NCBI GenBank assembly: GCA_947044365.1
Contig: OX345639.1
Location: forward strand, 3,597,001-3,661,000
Length of the DNA stretch: 64,000 nt
Source: Petrosia ficiformis
Lineage: Eukaryota > Porifera > Demospongiae > Haplosclerida > Petrosiidae
Reading direction: 5' to 3'
The translations under genes and the position numbers were made by a program. Positions within the stretch are counted from its first letter, which is position 1. Every line of letters begins with the position of its first letter. Of the stretch, positions 51,680 through 63,177 are shown one piece after another. The notes beneath the pieces are model-generated. The model had not been told where the DNA came from. It saw nothing but the letters and a program-made list of their open reading frames with translations, and did not search any database.

Positions 51680-52156
51680 CATAACATGTAATCTTAAGTA
51701 TGTATTATAATTAGCATGTGGCTCAAAGCACTGCATATTATTGTATGATTTGTATTATTATGCAAGTATGTGCGTCCATATAGATATACCACAAATCTCT
51801 TTACATGTCTTTATACCTCTTATTGTAATTATACACTTTACATGTACACACAACATGGTTGAACAACTATCACAAAAAAATATATATAAATCTATTTCTT
51901 GATAGAGCAAAATGGTGCAATTTAAAATTAACAACAATCTTTTTTGTGTGTTCTACTCACATCATGTGATAATCATGTGACCACAATACAGGTACGTGTA
52001 CATGCTAAATCACTTCTTGATTGGCTATACAAATAATATATGTTGCTATATACAATGTTTACATTCCTTTTTAAACCACAGCATGAAGAAATGGTTATAA
52101 TGTAATTGGTTATCAATAATTGCTGTCAGTTTCAATTTAAAACTGATGGAATTAAT

Positions 52157-55100
52157 TTAACTAGTTTCTGTTGTAGTCTCCTCTTTCTTTGTTTGTTCTT
52201 TTCTGGCTTCTTTCTTTTTTTTAGCCTAAACATTAATGAATGGAGGGACAGATTTAATATTACTAGTAGTATACTGACTTAGTGAGAATATACTAACTAG
52301 TTTACTGAAAATTACCAACCTCTTCACAAAGTGGTACTAATTGACCTCGTTTAGCCAAGAGCTTCAGAATCTCCATAATAAGAGGAAGGTAATTATGACG
52401 TCGTCGAATATTTTCAATCTGAGTAGAGAACCAAATGACTTGTAAAGTTACCCAATCTTTGAAAATGGACACTTCCTACAAAATAGTTTTGAGCAAATGT
52501 TTACTTTAAATTGCTTGCCATTCCACCATTTTGTACAGGAAGTCAATGAAATTTGGTATCCAGGAAAAACTATTACTAAGCTTCTACCAAATTTTGTTGA
52601 CTTCCTGATGGAATAGCGAAGTAATAAGTGGTTTGATCAAAATTATTTTGTAGGAAAGGTATCCCTTTTGGAAAATTAGGTTGCAAATAATACATGTAAT
52701 ATGAAACATGGTACATGTATGTGTAAATATACACCTAACGACATGAAATGGTTGCCATGGTAGCATAGTATATAAATGTACGAGTCAAGAGACACTTGTA
52801 GTTGCAGTATAGTCCTACACTTGTAGTTGCAGTATAGTCCTGTTTGTCACTTCACATAAGGATAGTCCTCATTCTAACATTATTTCATGACTTCAATTCT
52901 TCTAGTAGTACTAATACTATTAGAAGCCAGTATATTACTGCTCATCACCTTGTACTTCTCCATCTTGGCTTCTTCCTGGGCAATAGATCCTTGAAGTGAG
53001 AAAACTTTAGCTTCGATCTCTTCAATTACTGCTTGTAGAGCTTCTGGATCATTAGGTAATTCACTGTCATCCTCCATGGCTTCACCTTCACCTCCTAATA
53101 GAGTCTGTATCTGAGAATATTGTAGAAAGTTATTAGATTTTAACTATGTAATGTAAATGGATCAGAGTTCTACTACCACTGAGTCATTTGCAAACCTCAG
53201 GTACTAGTACCACTGAGTCACAGACCCCTTGGGTACTAGTACCACTGAGTCAGTACTTACAGACCCCTTGGGTACTAGTACCACTGAGTCAGTACTTACA
53301 GACCCCTTGGGTACTAGTACCACAGAGTCACTTACAGACCCCTTGGGTACTAGTACCACCGAGTCACTTACAGACCTCTCTCGTACTAGTACCACAGAGT
53401 CACTTACAGTCCCCTTGGGTGCTAGTACCACAGAGTCACTTACAGACCCCTTGGGTACTATATAGTACCACTGAGTCACTTACAGACCCCTTGGGTACTA
53501 GTACCACTGAGTCACTTACAGACCCCTTGGGTACTAGTACCACAGAGTCATTTACAGACCCCTTAGGTACTAGTACCACAGAGTCACTTACAGACCTCTG
53601 GTACTAACTAGTACCACAGAGTCACTTACAAGACCCCTTGGGTACTAGGACCACTGACATACATTGGGTATTACTGCAGAGTATGGACACTACAAAAACA
53701 AGGTTACTATGGTAACACATCTTACTTAATGTAGTATTTTACACTCACTTTTTGTGCTGCTAACTCCTTTCTCACTTCCAACGAGGAGATCTCTTTCTCG
53801 TACAGTTTTTTTCGATCACCAACAATTGCCAGTAGATTGAAATGGATCTCATCAGCAGTGTAGCTAGAGAAAAATACATGTTAGTGATATAGTTATGTAT
53901 GAATCTAAAAGCAAGTCTAATTACAATGAAGTCATACATGAATATGCACATACTGTCCCAATAACCTACTGATAAATACATTATGAGGAAGTCGTATGTA
54001 CATGTACGTACTGTACTAATAAGGAACTAACCGCCTACTGACTATATAGGATAAATACATTATGTGGAAGTCGTATGTACATGTACGTACTGTCCTAACA
54101 TAGAACTAACCTCCTACTGACTATATAGGATAAATACATTATGAGGAAGTCGTATGTACATGTACGTACTGTCCTAATAAGGAACTAACCTCCTATTTTT
54201 GTGTTTCATTTTGTCTGTTTGTTGTATAAGTTGAGATAATTTTATATTCAAACGAGATTCAATTTTACTATTAATTTTAGTGTGGGACAGAATTACAGTA
54301 ATCAATTTGTCAGGGTATTACAATAGTCTCAAGTTAACAGTGATGTTAAGTCAATGAACATACCTACTCATACGTTTTTCTAGCACCGGTCTCACAGTTT
54401 TAATCCATTCTAATTGATCACATGATCCCAGATCAACAGGTCCCTCCTTTAAACCATCCAGTTCATATAGACGTCCATTTATAGGTAAATATCCAACAAA
54501 ATGATATACATCATCGTCTTTTTTAGCAAGTGTCTCGTCAAATTCAAACATCTGCTGTCTGGAAATTAATTAAAATCTACATTACTTATTACGTGATCAA
54601 ATTATGTAAGTTAAGACTCGTGCACATAATGACACGAAGCCATGTCAATGTGTTGTGTTGTAAACACTATATGTTTACTTCTACCATCGTCAGACACAAC
54701 GCAATGTAATGCAGGGATAGGATCTGATTCTATCTGCCACAGCTACATTGCATTTGACCAATCAGTTTTCAGAAATTATCACAATTCAACAAACACAACA
54801 CAAGGCCTTGTCATTATGTGAACACAACCATAGGCTATTCCTTACCTTGCAAAACTATTGTGTACTTCACGTATTTTTTCAGCATTTGTAATACACAATC
54901 CACGATCCTATATAAATAATTATAATGGTTGTATTTATCAATAAATGTAAATTACAGCTGGAGAGAAAGAAGCTGCAAATTCTTTGAACTCTGTTAATAC
55001 AGTACCCAGCTCAATATCAGGATGACTGACATTCAACAAAATACTCAAGATGGCTTGAGTGGCACAAGCATTTTTGATTTCCTATAAAGATAGGATAAAG

Positions 55101-55650
55101 TTATCAGTACCTATCATGCGTACAATAAAACAACACCTGCTTAGCAAAAAATATGTCTCTTATTCTGTCATCTTGTACTACTGAACCCTGAGGTTCTTCT
55201 CCTGGTCTCCATTTATATAAGAATATCAATCCATGAACAGGCCTGTGTAGTTGTTAATAATGTAGTATTCCCCTCAATATGAAGCTCGTATGCAAGTGAT
55301 ATAAGGTAGTTACTCTCACGCCATCCAACATGTACGATTACATTATTAATTGTAACTAACTTCAGATTTTCAAACGAAGAATCCTCCAAACTCCACAGTT
55401 CTTCTACTTGAACTCCTTGTACTTCTACATATTACCATGGTAACATACACAGACATAGATTCCAAGCAAGCATTGAATATAATATTAATCACCATCGTAC
55501 TGTTTTATCACAAACACTTTCAGATTAATACATATTCATATTTAACAAAGATTAATGTTAATGTACTATTATAAACTTACCAAATCCCTTTATCAATTCT
55601 GTAAATACACCTGGATCACTCTCAATGAGACACCAATCTCCAGCAGCCAT
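52157..55650 (-). CDS. UCHL5: UCHL5/UCH37 deubiquitinase
   Basis: Ubiquitin C-terminal hydrolase of the proteasome (via RPN13) and, in vertebrates, INO80. The protein is 355 residues (human 329). Exons on the minus strand: 55581-55650, 55361-55424, 55137-55242, 54956-55081, 54846-54907, 54364-54558, 53749-53863, 52949-53110, 52320-52418, 52157-52225. Catalytic residues align: C86 (KNACATQA), H162 (VYHFVGYLP), D177 ([11 protein letters not shown]). The UCH37-specific C-terminal ULD-type tail is present ([20 protein letters not shown]), followed by a Lys-rich end. A phase-neutral 78-bp open segment at 54190-54267 could be a cassette exon. The start codon overlaps an ATG on the other strand (CATG at 55648-55651), but that plus-strand ATG is not the likely THNSL2 start. 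Confidence 0.95.
52461..52672. mobile_element. MITE-like element in UCHL5 intron
   Basis: CCTACAAAATAGTTTTGAGC at the left is mirrored by TTGATCAAAATTATTTTGTAGG at the right (about 52630-52652). The interior shares a ~40-bp stretch, inverted, with an element at about 2338-2525 in the INPP4 gene and, more weakly, with 18596-18700. Confidence 0.7.
53160..53660. repeat. Minisatellite of repeated splice-donor-like units in UCHL5 intron
   Basis: About 11 units of 33-50 bp (core GGGTACTAGTACCAC then GAGTCACTTACAGACC). Read on the gene's own (minus) strand, most units contain CTGTAAGTGA, a near-ideal 5' splice site. Each unit also holds the palindrome GGTACTAGTACC. Reading-frame ORFs on both strands are artefacts of unit length. 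Confidence 0.9.
53990..54195. repeat. Triplicated donor-containing block in UCHL5 intron
   Basis: Three copies of a ~75-bp block (GATAAATACATTATGWGGAA...AACTAACCTCCTA). On the minus strand each ends AGGAG|GTTAGTTCC or a variant, the same donor that bounds the putative cassette exon at 54190-54267. Confidence 0.8.
54190..54267 (-). other. UCHL5: Putative cassette exon of UCHL5
   Basis: 78 bp, open, bounded by TAATAG at the acceptor and AGGAG|GTTAGT at the donor. It starts with one base and ends with two, so it fits the 2/1 phase of the intron it lies in. It would insert about 26 charged residues ([20 protein letters not shown]...) between KRMS and YTADEIHFN, where human UCHL5 has none. Speculative. 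Confidence 0.35.
54610..54835. mobile_element. Inverted-repeat element in UCHL5 intron
   Basis: GCACATAATGACACGAAGCC at the left matches, inverted and imperfectly, GCCTTGTCATTATGTGAAC at the right. The interior GTTGTGTTGT and ACAACACAA blocks also pair. MITE-like. Confidence 0.6.
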
Positions 55651-55723
55651 GTTGAGTTACCAACTTACCAGCCCAACCCATAATATTCCATTCCATTGCC
55701 CATCCCTCAAACCAGAGATACCA
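55651..55723. promoter_or_regulatory. Bidirectional promoter between UCHL5 and THNSL2
   Basis: 73 bp lie between divergent start codons, the tightest pair in the window. An upstream plus-strand ATG at 55649 is in frame with THNSL2 but overlaps the UCHL5 start codon. The human-like start is at 55724. Confidence 0.6.
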
Positions 55724-57213
55724 ATGAAGTACATATCGACTAGAGGTGGCGTGTCTGGTGTCTCCTTCTTGCATGCAATATTAACAGGTCGTGCACCTGA
55801 TGGAGGATTATATGTACCTGCAACTCTACCATGCATAAGTAAAGATGAATGGAGAGGGATGGTTGGAGTAAATTATGAACAGTTGGTGAAAAAAGTCTTT
55901 AGGTGGTTTATATCAGAAGATGAAATCTCTACTATTGAGCTAGATGGTGAGTGGACACATACTCTAAATGGACTTATCTTGTGCTGGCATTTATTTATAC
56001 AGGTGTATTAACCAACTGCTTTGCATCTTTTGGACATCCAGACATTATTCCCATTAGGCCTGTTGGTAAATATAATATCCTGGAAATGTGGCATGGTCCT
56101 ACAGGAGCTTTAAAAGACCTCTCAATCAACATATTCACTAGCCTAATAGATCACTTTGTAGGAGTTCAGGGACAAAAGGCAGTGGGTGTGGTGGGAACAT
56201 TGGGAGACACGGGTGCTGCAGCCATTTATAATTCCACAGGTAGAGAGAATCTTCGGCTGGTTGTTCTGTTTCCACAAAATGGAGTTAGCAAATTACAAAG
56301 ACTTTCCATGACAACTGTATCGTCACCCTTCTTGTCTTTATACGAGTGTGAATGTAGTTCAGATGAATTTGATACAACAATCGAGACTGTCTTTGAGGAC
56401 AGAGTATTTTGTAAACAATATAACCTGTTTTCCTTTAATTCTACTAATATTGGTCGTGTTTTAGCCCACATGCTTTTCTACATGTACACATATCTAAAAA
56501 TATGTCCAACTTGTGACAGAGAAGTTACAATGTATGTACCTACTGGTGGATTAGGAAATATTGCTGGAGGATGTATGGTTCGTTGTATGGGGTTGCCCAT
56601 AAAATTAGTTGCAACCGTCAATGAAAATGACACCGTGCACCAGTGCTTTTCAGAAGGCATACTTGCAAAGACATCAAGTGCAATCAAAACTCACGCATGT
56701 GCAATTGACTCTATCAGTCCAGTAAATATAGAACGAGTACTCTACTACCTATCTGAATGCAACTGCAAAATCGTTAAAAATATAATGCTAGATTTTCAAG
56801 CAGGAAAATCAGCACAGCTACCTCAAACTTTAATGGACAGAAACACAATCTTGAGGACAATACGTGTTCCACAAGCTGATGCAATATCTGTAGCTAAACA
56901 GATATGGGAAGAGCACAGATATATCCTGTGTCCCCATACTGCTGTTGCTGTAAGTGCAGCTGCTAAAGACAAAGAACTTAGCAGCTTTGATCCTACACTG
57001 GCCGTATGCTTTGCAACGGCGACTCCAGCAAAATTCCCCAAATTTGTTTGTGCTATAGATCAATCCGCACCCATACCTACACATCCACTCTTACTAGGTT
57101 TAGAAGAGAAGAAAGAGTTTTATCACACAATGAAACAAGGCGAATACTGGGAGACTATATTGAAACGAGCAATTGAAGACATTTACAAGACAGAAACTAT
57201 CAATGTTTGTTAG
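55724..57213 (+). CDS. THNSL2: Threonine synthase-like 2
   Basis: PLP-dependent fold-type II enzyme. The vertebrate THNSL2 is reported as an O-phosphohomoserine/phosphothreonine phospho-lyase, not a true threonine synthase. Two exons, 55724-55946 and 56003-57213; 477 residues (human 484). Start chosen at MKYISTRGGVSGVSF, which matches the start of human THNSL2. The PLP lysine is K112 in HGPTGALKDLS; the family usually has Phe before this Lys, and here it is Leu. Other motifs are VVGTLGDTGAAAI, VPTGGLGNIAGG (phosphate-binding) and CPHTAVAV. Only one 56-bp intron interrupts it, unlike every other complete gene here. AATAAA lies at 57501. Confidence 0.93.
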
Positions 57214-59065
57214 TATTCATATTGAACAATTAGAGTTAATATTTTGAGCAAAACAAAATAGAAGCAATAATCTATTTAGAGTAAAATAGAAGCAAAAAGT
57301 TATCAGATATTAGATATACAGTGTTAGAAAAAGCATCATTAAAATATTACAAAATGTTATAAGCAATTTTGTTTTTAATCCTTACCAGCCAGGTTCCATC
57401 AACATACCATATATGGTCATATTATGGTGGGCAGAGTCTAAAGTACCTAGGCTTTTGAAAAGAACTATGCAAAGTTATATATTGTATCCATTGAATATGA
57501 AATAAAGGCAGAAATTGATCAGTGATGATATAATATATATAACATGGCATAGTATATCGTTGTGGATAACTAGATGCAATATAAAATGAATCTTCAGGCA
57601 TAATTATTATTGAAATTCAATCATTCTCATTTGCACAAGAAAACATTGTTTTTCACCTGGCCGAAGTGAAGCCAGCAGCACACACTGTTGTCACAGTACA
57701 GTCCGTTCGCTCATGCATTGTGCTAGTAATGAAGTGTAAATAAATACATTATATAATTATATATATATAATCACATATATAGAGATATTTGTATTTCAGA
57801 GCACTTGTGAAGTATTACAAGTGCTAAGACTAACTACCGAATACCTTCCTTACATTTTTTACATGTATACAATACATTTTAATAACTAAATACAGAAACA
57901 AAAAATAATAACTAATTCATTACAAAATGAGAAAAGTGCTATTTATATACATGAATTGTTGTTATGTGTAACCCTTGTCATAACAGGGTTGTGTAGTGAG
58001 GAAACAAAGAACAGAGACCGAGTTACCAAGGCTGATACCAAATGAAATTGTTTAAAATAGAGAACAGAGAGGAGATACAATATATTAACCATCAAATATC
58101 AGCGAGCATTATTAAGATATACACACAATTTGAATTGAATGTATTCATCATCATAGATAGATAGATCACTAGAACAAAACAAAAAAAATATTTCAATACA
58201 TATAATTATTGTAAGTGAGTTGTTGAAATGGAACTTCGATCCTCGTGTATGCATTACCATAAGTACATGTACATACTACTACAAGTACATGTACTTATTA
58301 CTACAAATACATGTGCTTATTACTGCAAGTACATGTACATACTACTACAAGTACATGTACTTATTACTGCAAGTACATGTACATACTACCATAAGTGCAT
58401 GTACTTATTACTGCATGTACATGTACATACTACCATAAGTACATGTACTTATTACTACAAGTACATGTGCTTATTACTGCAAGTACATGTACATACTACT
58501 ACAAGTACATGTACATACTACCATAAGTGCATGTACTTATTACTGCATGTACATGTACATACTACCATAAGTATATGTACTTATTACTGCAAGTACATGT
58601 ACATACTACTATAAGTACATGTACATACTACACCACTAGTAGTATATATTACATGTATTATGATGAACTGTCTAGCTATAATGCAGGAACTCATTAATAT
58701 TGAAATGGTCTATGTGTGAGCTAGGAATTTCAAACTTTATATGCAAAGTCAGAGCTAAGGCTGTTTTAACACTATTAATATCAAATCAATATTTTCGAGG
58801 GTCAATTCCCTAATGATCTATTGATCATAGTAGCAAGTGGCGAGTTTTCAATTATATATAAGGTGGTACAGATAAACAAAATTGAAATAAAAAAAGCACT
58901 TTATTTTGGAGATATAAACTATAAACTTAGAGAAAGACTTGGCAAGTGCGGTTACCATGCCAACAAAACACACCTACTCACTAAAAGCTAATACATGCAG
59001 ACAAAATTAACATCACTTTAAAGACTCCGCTGAATCGAAAAGTTTGAGCTGAATATAATGTGCAA
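57214..59065. repeat. Long convergent intergenic region with minisatellite
   Basis: AT-rich and non-coding as far as I can see. Tandem units of about 24-50 bp at 58245-58640 alternate (TACTACAAGTACATGTAC, ACTTATTACTGCAAGTACAT, ACTACCATAAGTGCATG). A probable poly(A) signal for the FUBP-like gene is TTTATT at 58900-58905 (AATAAA on the minus strand). Confidence 0.75.
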
Positions 59066-62000
59066 TTAATTTTTTATAATTTTCAAGCAAGTATAACATA
59101 GATAGTTCCCATGGATATTAATAATTTCCTGCACTATAGTTCCATGTTTCTCTAATGATTCAACACCAACCTTTTGTTCGCCAGGAGGACCAGTTGGTTG
59201 GTTTCCTCCTCCTCCTCCTTGCGGTTGTTGTCCATAAAAGTAACCAAGCTGTCTATAATATTCCGCCCACTGAGCTTGTAGGTCACCTGACTGACCTCCT
59301 CCCCCGGCACCACCTGAAGGCATACCCCCAGGTCCAGGAGGCTGGGTCTGAGGACGCGGTTGACCTGAGAATTCAAAAACAGTCATATGGGAGAAGGGTA
59401 CGTTATAAAACAATAATCCAGTGTTGGAGGCCAATCAAGGTAAGAGATAAAAACATATGCAAATCTTCAATTTAATATTGAATGTTCATCCCAGCATTAC
59501 ACAATGAATGTAATTTATAGTTCGTTACAATAACACATACCTTATGTACTTGTACATAACTGCTTGTAATAACATACTCAATACAAACATACCTGGTTGT
59601 GGTGAAGGGTGTTGCTGCTGTTGAGCAGCCCATTGATAATAAGCATTCCATGCTTGAGCTACATTTATAATGATAATGTATTGTATGATCATAAAATATA
59701 CTTACCTTGATCAGGTTGTTGCTGCGACTAAAAATTAATAAATAAACTGATAATCACATTAATCATATATTAATTAACATACCGGATTGCCTCCATAGCC
59801 TGGAGGATAATTGGCACCTCCTGCGGCATATCCATATTGACCTTGCCATGGGTTGTTTCCCATTTGAGGTTGACCAGGAAAGCCAGCTCCTCCTTGATAC
59901 ACGGGGGGTACCGGAGTAGGGAATGGTAGTCTATTGAAAATCAAAACCAGAATACATATAGATTAAATGTGAATGCATCAAGACAATTAAGCATGACAAT
60001 TCTGCACGTAACTCATTACTATAAATAGTAACAAAACCACAACCCAACTACTATTAACAGTATGGCTGGGAAAAAAACTTTGAATGTTCAAACCTTGATT
60101 CATTTGGTGCACATTCAAATCTAAACTCTCCCTTCGAAGATTCTCTGCCATGCACACCTTAATGTTTGCACATGTGCACTTGTACACTCTAAACAGTTAA
60201 TAATGTGGGCATAGGAGGCTGTGTTACTGGCCGCTTTGTCTCATTTCTCAGTCCAGCAATACTAAATCTGAGTATAAACACCAGCAGGAACAAGACCAGT
60301 ACTCGTTAGAAAGCAATAATCCAGTTTTAGAGGCTTTCTATAGCCAATCAACTTTTCTAAACAAAGCTTCGAATTCGATAGACTATTCATCCCAGCCTTA
60401 ATTTATAGCAACAAAACAGCATACAACCTTTAAGATGATTGGTACATGAAGAAGCAATATTAATTAGATTAGTCAGTACAGTATAGGTACTATAATTTAC
60501 CCGGCAGGATTTGGTTGCCCAGGATACACAACTCCACCCTATAATAAATAAATAAATAATAAAAATACATACTATATATACATCAGTTCATCTTACCTCT
60601 AACTTTTGACTAATAAGCTGTTGAGCTAGTTGTATACATTGCGGTGTCCCTTTAACATTAAATAATTTTTCATTGGGATCTTGACTTGATGTATCTAATG
60701 CTATTTGAGCACCAGACTGTACTTGGAGTTGTCTAATAGTATCTCCACCTACAGTAACATCTTCAAATATACCACATTAAAATATAATCGTTCAGTACCT
60801 CGACCAATTATGAGGCCACACTTGTTTGCAGGGATAGGAACTTGTACGGAGGTCACACCTGGACCAGTTGGGTTGGGGAGCTCAAGACGAGGTTTAACAC
60901 CATGTTGTGTACGCTGTAGATACATAATATATATAAATATGTACATACATGTATATACATATATACACACATACAATACATCTACATGCATATACATGTA
61001 ATCAGGGGTGTGGAAATAGCGAGCCAACTGCTGGACATTTTGGCCTATTTTCACCACTCTTGTCCTGCTTCCTATATACTTTGTATACAGTTTAGTTTCA
61101 ATTTACCAGACATTCACTAGATTTATCGGACAATGTCCTGCATGACTGGCTGTTTCCACACCCCGGCATGTAATTATGATACTAAAGAATGTTTTTTTTT
61201 GTCCAGAAACATTCCTAAATAAACACAATATGTATACATAACACTAGGAATGTAAAACCACTTCTTAATAATCATAAGGACTCGGAATTTCCATGTAATA
61301 TACCCTCCCCCCAATGACAAAAAACTGCTTCCAGATTGCTAAGTCCATAGTTTTCATTTGTATATAAAATTGTGAATAAAAAAACTGCTTCCAAATCGCT
61401 AAGGCCATTAATTCGCATAGCGCATGTTAAAAAATAGAGATGATAATATCGTATTGTTATCCCACTCGGCTATCAGTAGCGGTCACCTCGGCCACCATTT
61501 CTTCAACCATCTGTTTAGCCCTTAGACAGTTTTCATGTTGTCCTGATATTGTTGCAGTTCTCAATGAAGTACCAGGTATATCTACAGTAGAGATATAATA
61601 CATGTACATGTATGGACAAACCAACCAACCAACTAACATACATAATACGAACCTATATATGCATACATGTAATTAATTTAGTTACATACATTTGTGCATA
61701 CATACACAATTATATATACCGTACATACATGTACATGTATACTAGGGCTGGAGAATGTGCAAACCTTCATTCTTTTGCTAAATTTCTACCTTCGAAGCTT
61801 CGCTACCATGCCCACTTCAATGTTTGCACATGTGCATTTGTACAATCTAAACATGCATGTAGTTAATAATGTGGGTGTGTTCCAGAAACATTGAGGTATG
61901 TTGCTAGCAGCTTCTGGGTCATTTCTAACAGGAACAAGACTAGTACTCATTGTAAATTCAGGTAAAACCAAAACCATTTGTCCCAGCCTAATCTATTATA

Positions 62001-63177
62001 TATATTATACATACCATTTTGAAATTGCAGACGTACATTACAAGTATTCTGAATATTAACAATATGTTCTCCATTTCTTCCGATAATGAATCCCACGAGA
62101 TCTTTAGAAACATTCATCTTCAATAACAAGAAAATTGATAAAGAATTGATAACAACGCATAAAACAGATGTACCTCGATAGTTGAAGGAACACCTTGTGA
62201 ATAATCAACATTGATTAATCCTCTTGCCTGTACATAAATGTAAATACAACAGTATAACTATGACTATAACAATTACATACAATGATAAATATTAGTGTAT
62301 ATCACGGAGCTTCCCATAGTACTAACCATGTCATGTTGATTCCACAAGCTTATATATTAGGGCTGGGAAAAGATTCAAATGTTGATTGAACCTTACGTTT
62401 GTTTGTCTCCCTTCGAAGCTTTGCTGCCATGCCAACTTTAATGTTTCTACATGCACACTTGTATACTCTAAATGTGTGGTTAAATAATGTGGGTGTGTTC
62501 CAGTAAAATTGAGGCTGTGTTGCTTGCTGCTTCTGTCTTGTTTCACAGTCCAGCAATGCTAAATCCAAGTAGAAACAGTGACAGTAACAAGACTGCTACT
62601 CATTACAAAGCAATAATTCAGTTTTGGAGGCCAATCAAGGTGAGAACATTGATAAAAAATTATTAAAAACACGTGCAAAACTTTCAAAGCTTTTCTGACT
62701 AAACTTCGAATTTGGACATTGAATATTCATCCCAGCTTTAATACAGACTATTGAGGCCACATTATGGGAAGTTCTGTTTATGCATTCAATTTATTTATAT
62801 CTGTATACATGTATACATGCACGTGATATCTAAATGCATTACTACTGGGCAATGCATCATAATGGAATACGTTAAAAGAATGCATTAAAAGAATGCATTA
62901 GGGAATCAAACACAAGCCATCTTGTAATAAATTCCCTAACCTTCATTAGCCAAAGTGTTGCAGGAATAGTTCTATCACGTGTTGAAAGGTGGGTGGAGTC
63001 GAAGTGTGAGATCAAAATAAGTGCATGCATACATAAATCGCAATACACGTAATATTGTTATATATATACACAATTTTAATTGGAAGCAGTTTTTATCTTT
63101 TAAAATTTTTTTAAAAATACATTACTCACTTCTAGTTCCTTTTGTTCTAGTAGTTCTAATACATATTGTCTTGCTTT
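59066..63177 (-). CDS. FUBP: FUBP/KHSRP-like KH-domain protein, 3' part
   Basis: Far-upstream-element-binding family: multi-KH single-stranded nucleic-acid binding proteins acting in transcription and mRNA decay or splicing. The 5' exons are off the window. Exons seen on the minus strand: 63130-63177, 62174-62227, 62015-62117, 61487-61581, 60799-60913, 60597-60748, 60501-60538, 59783-59930, 59706-59727, 59593-59658, 59066-59364. They cover the end of one KH domain (KARQYVLELLEQKELE), a KH with GRNG (LVGFIIGRNGEHIVNIQN) and a KH with GRGG (CGLIIGRGGDTIRQLQ). A Pro/Gly/Gln-rich tail follows with AWNAYYQWA and QWAEYYRQLGYFY, the Tyr-rich AWxxYY motifs typical of FUBPs. The last residues after GEQKVG are less certain, since a GTTGGT donor-like site follows GEQK. 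Four copies of one MITE family lie in its introns. Confidence 0.9.
59399..59500. mobile_element. Partial copy of the GGGCTGGGAA MITE family (right end)
   Basis: Carries CAATAATCCAGT...GGAGGCCAATCAAGGT...TATTGAATGTTCATCCCAGC, the right half of the full elements at 60058-60400 and 62359-62745. It lies 34 bp from an exon acceptor. Confidence 0.7.
60058..60400. mobile_element. GGGCTGGGAA-family MITE, copy A
   Basis: The left end TATGGCTGGGAAAAAAAC and right end CTATTCATCCCAGCCTTA are inverted at the GGCTGGGA core. The interior has CCCTTCGAAGATTC, TAATGTTTGCACATGTGCAC and TAATAATGTGGGCAT. It lies in an intron of the FUBP-like gene. Confidence 0.8.
61005..61164. mobile_element. MITE-like element, TIR GGTGTGGAAAYAG family, second copy
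   Basis: The ends GGGGTGTGGAAATAG and CTGTTTCCACACCCC are perfect inverted repeats of 15 bp. The interior closely matches 37913-38070. Confidence 0.85.
61742..61990. mobile_element. GGGCTGGGAA-family MITE, copy B
   Basis: Starts TAGGGCTGGAGAATGTGCAA and ends TTTGTCCCAGCCTAA. Interior with CCTTCGAAGCTTCGCTACCA and TTTGCACATGTGCA. Shorter than copies A and C. Ends about 25 bp from a KH exon. Confidence 0.75.
62359..62745. mobile_element. GGGCTGGGAA-family MITE, copy C
   Basis: The longest copy: left TAGGGCTGGGAAAAGATTCA, right GAATATTCATCCCAGCTTTA. The interior shares the CCTTCGAAGCTT, AATAATGTGGGTGTGTTCCA and CAGTCCAGCAATRCTAAATC blocks with copy A. Confidence 0.8.

Noticed and set aside
53160..53660. 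CRISPR-like array or a repeat protein gene (ORFs on both strands)
   Set aside because: Units are contiguous without unique spacers, both strands are open only because of unit length, and it lies in a UCHL5 intron of an animal gene.
55625..55723. Upstream in-frame ATGs as the THNSL2 start
   Set aside because: They overlap the UCHL5 first exon on the other strand, and the family N-terminus begins at MKYISTRGG (55724).
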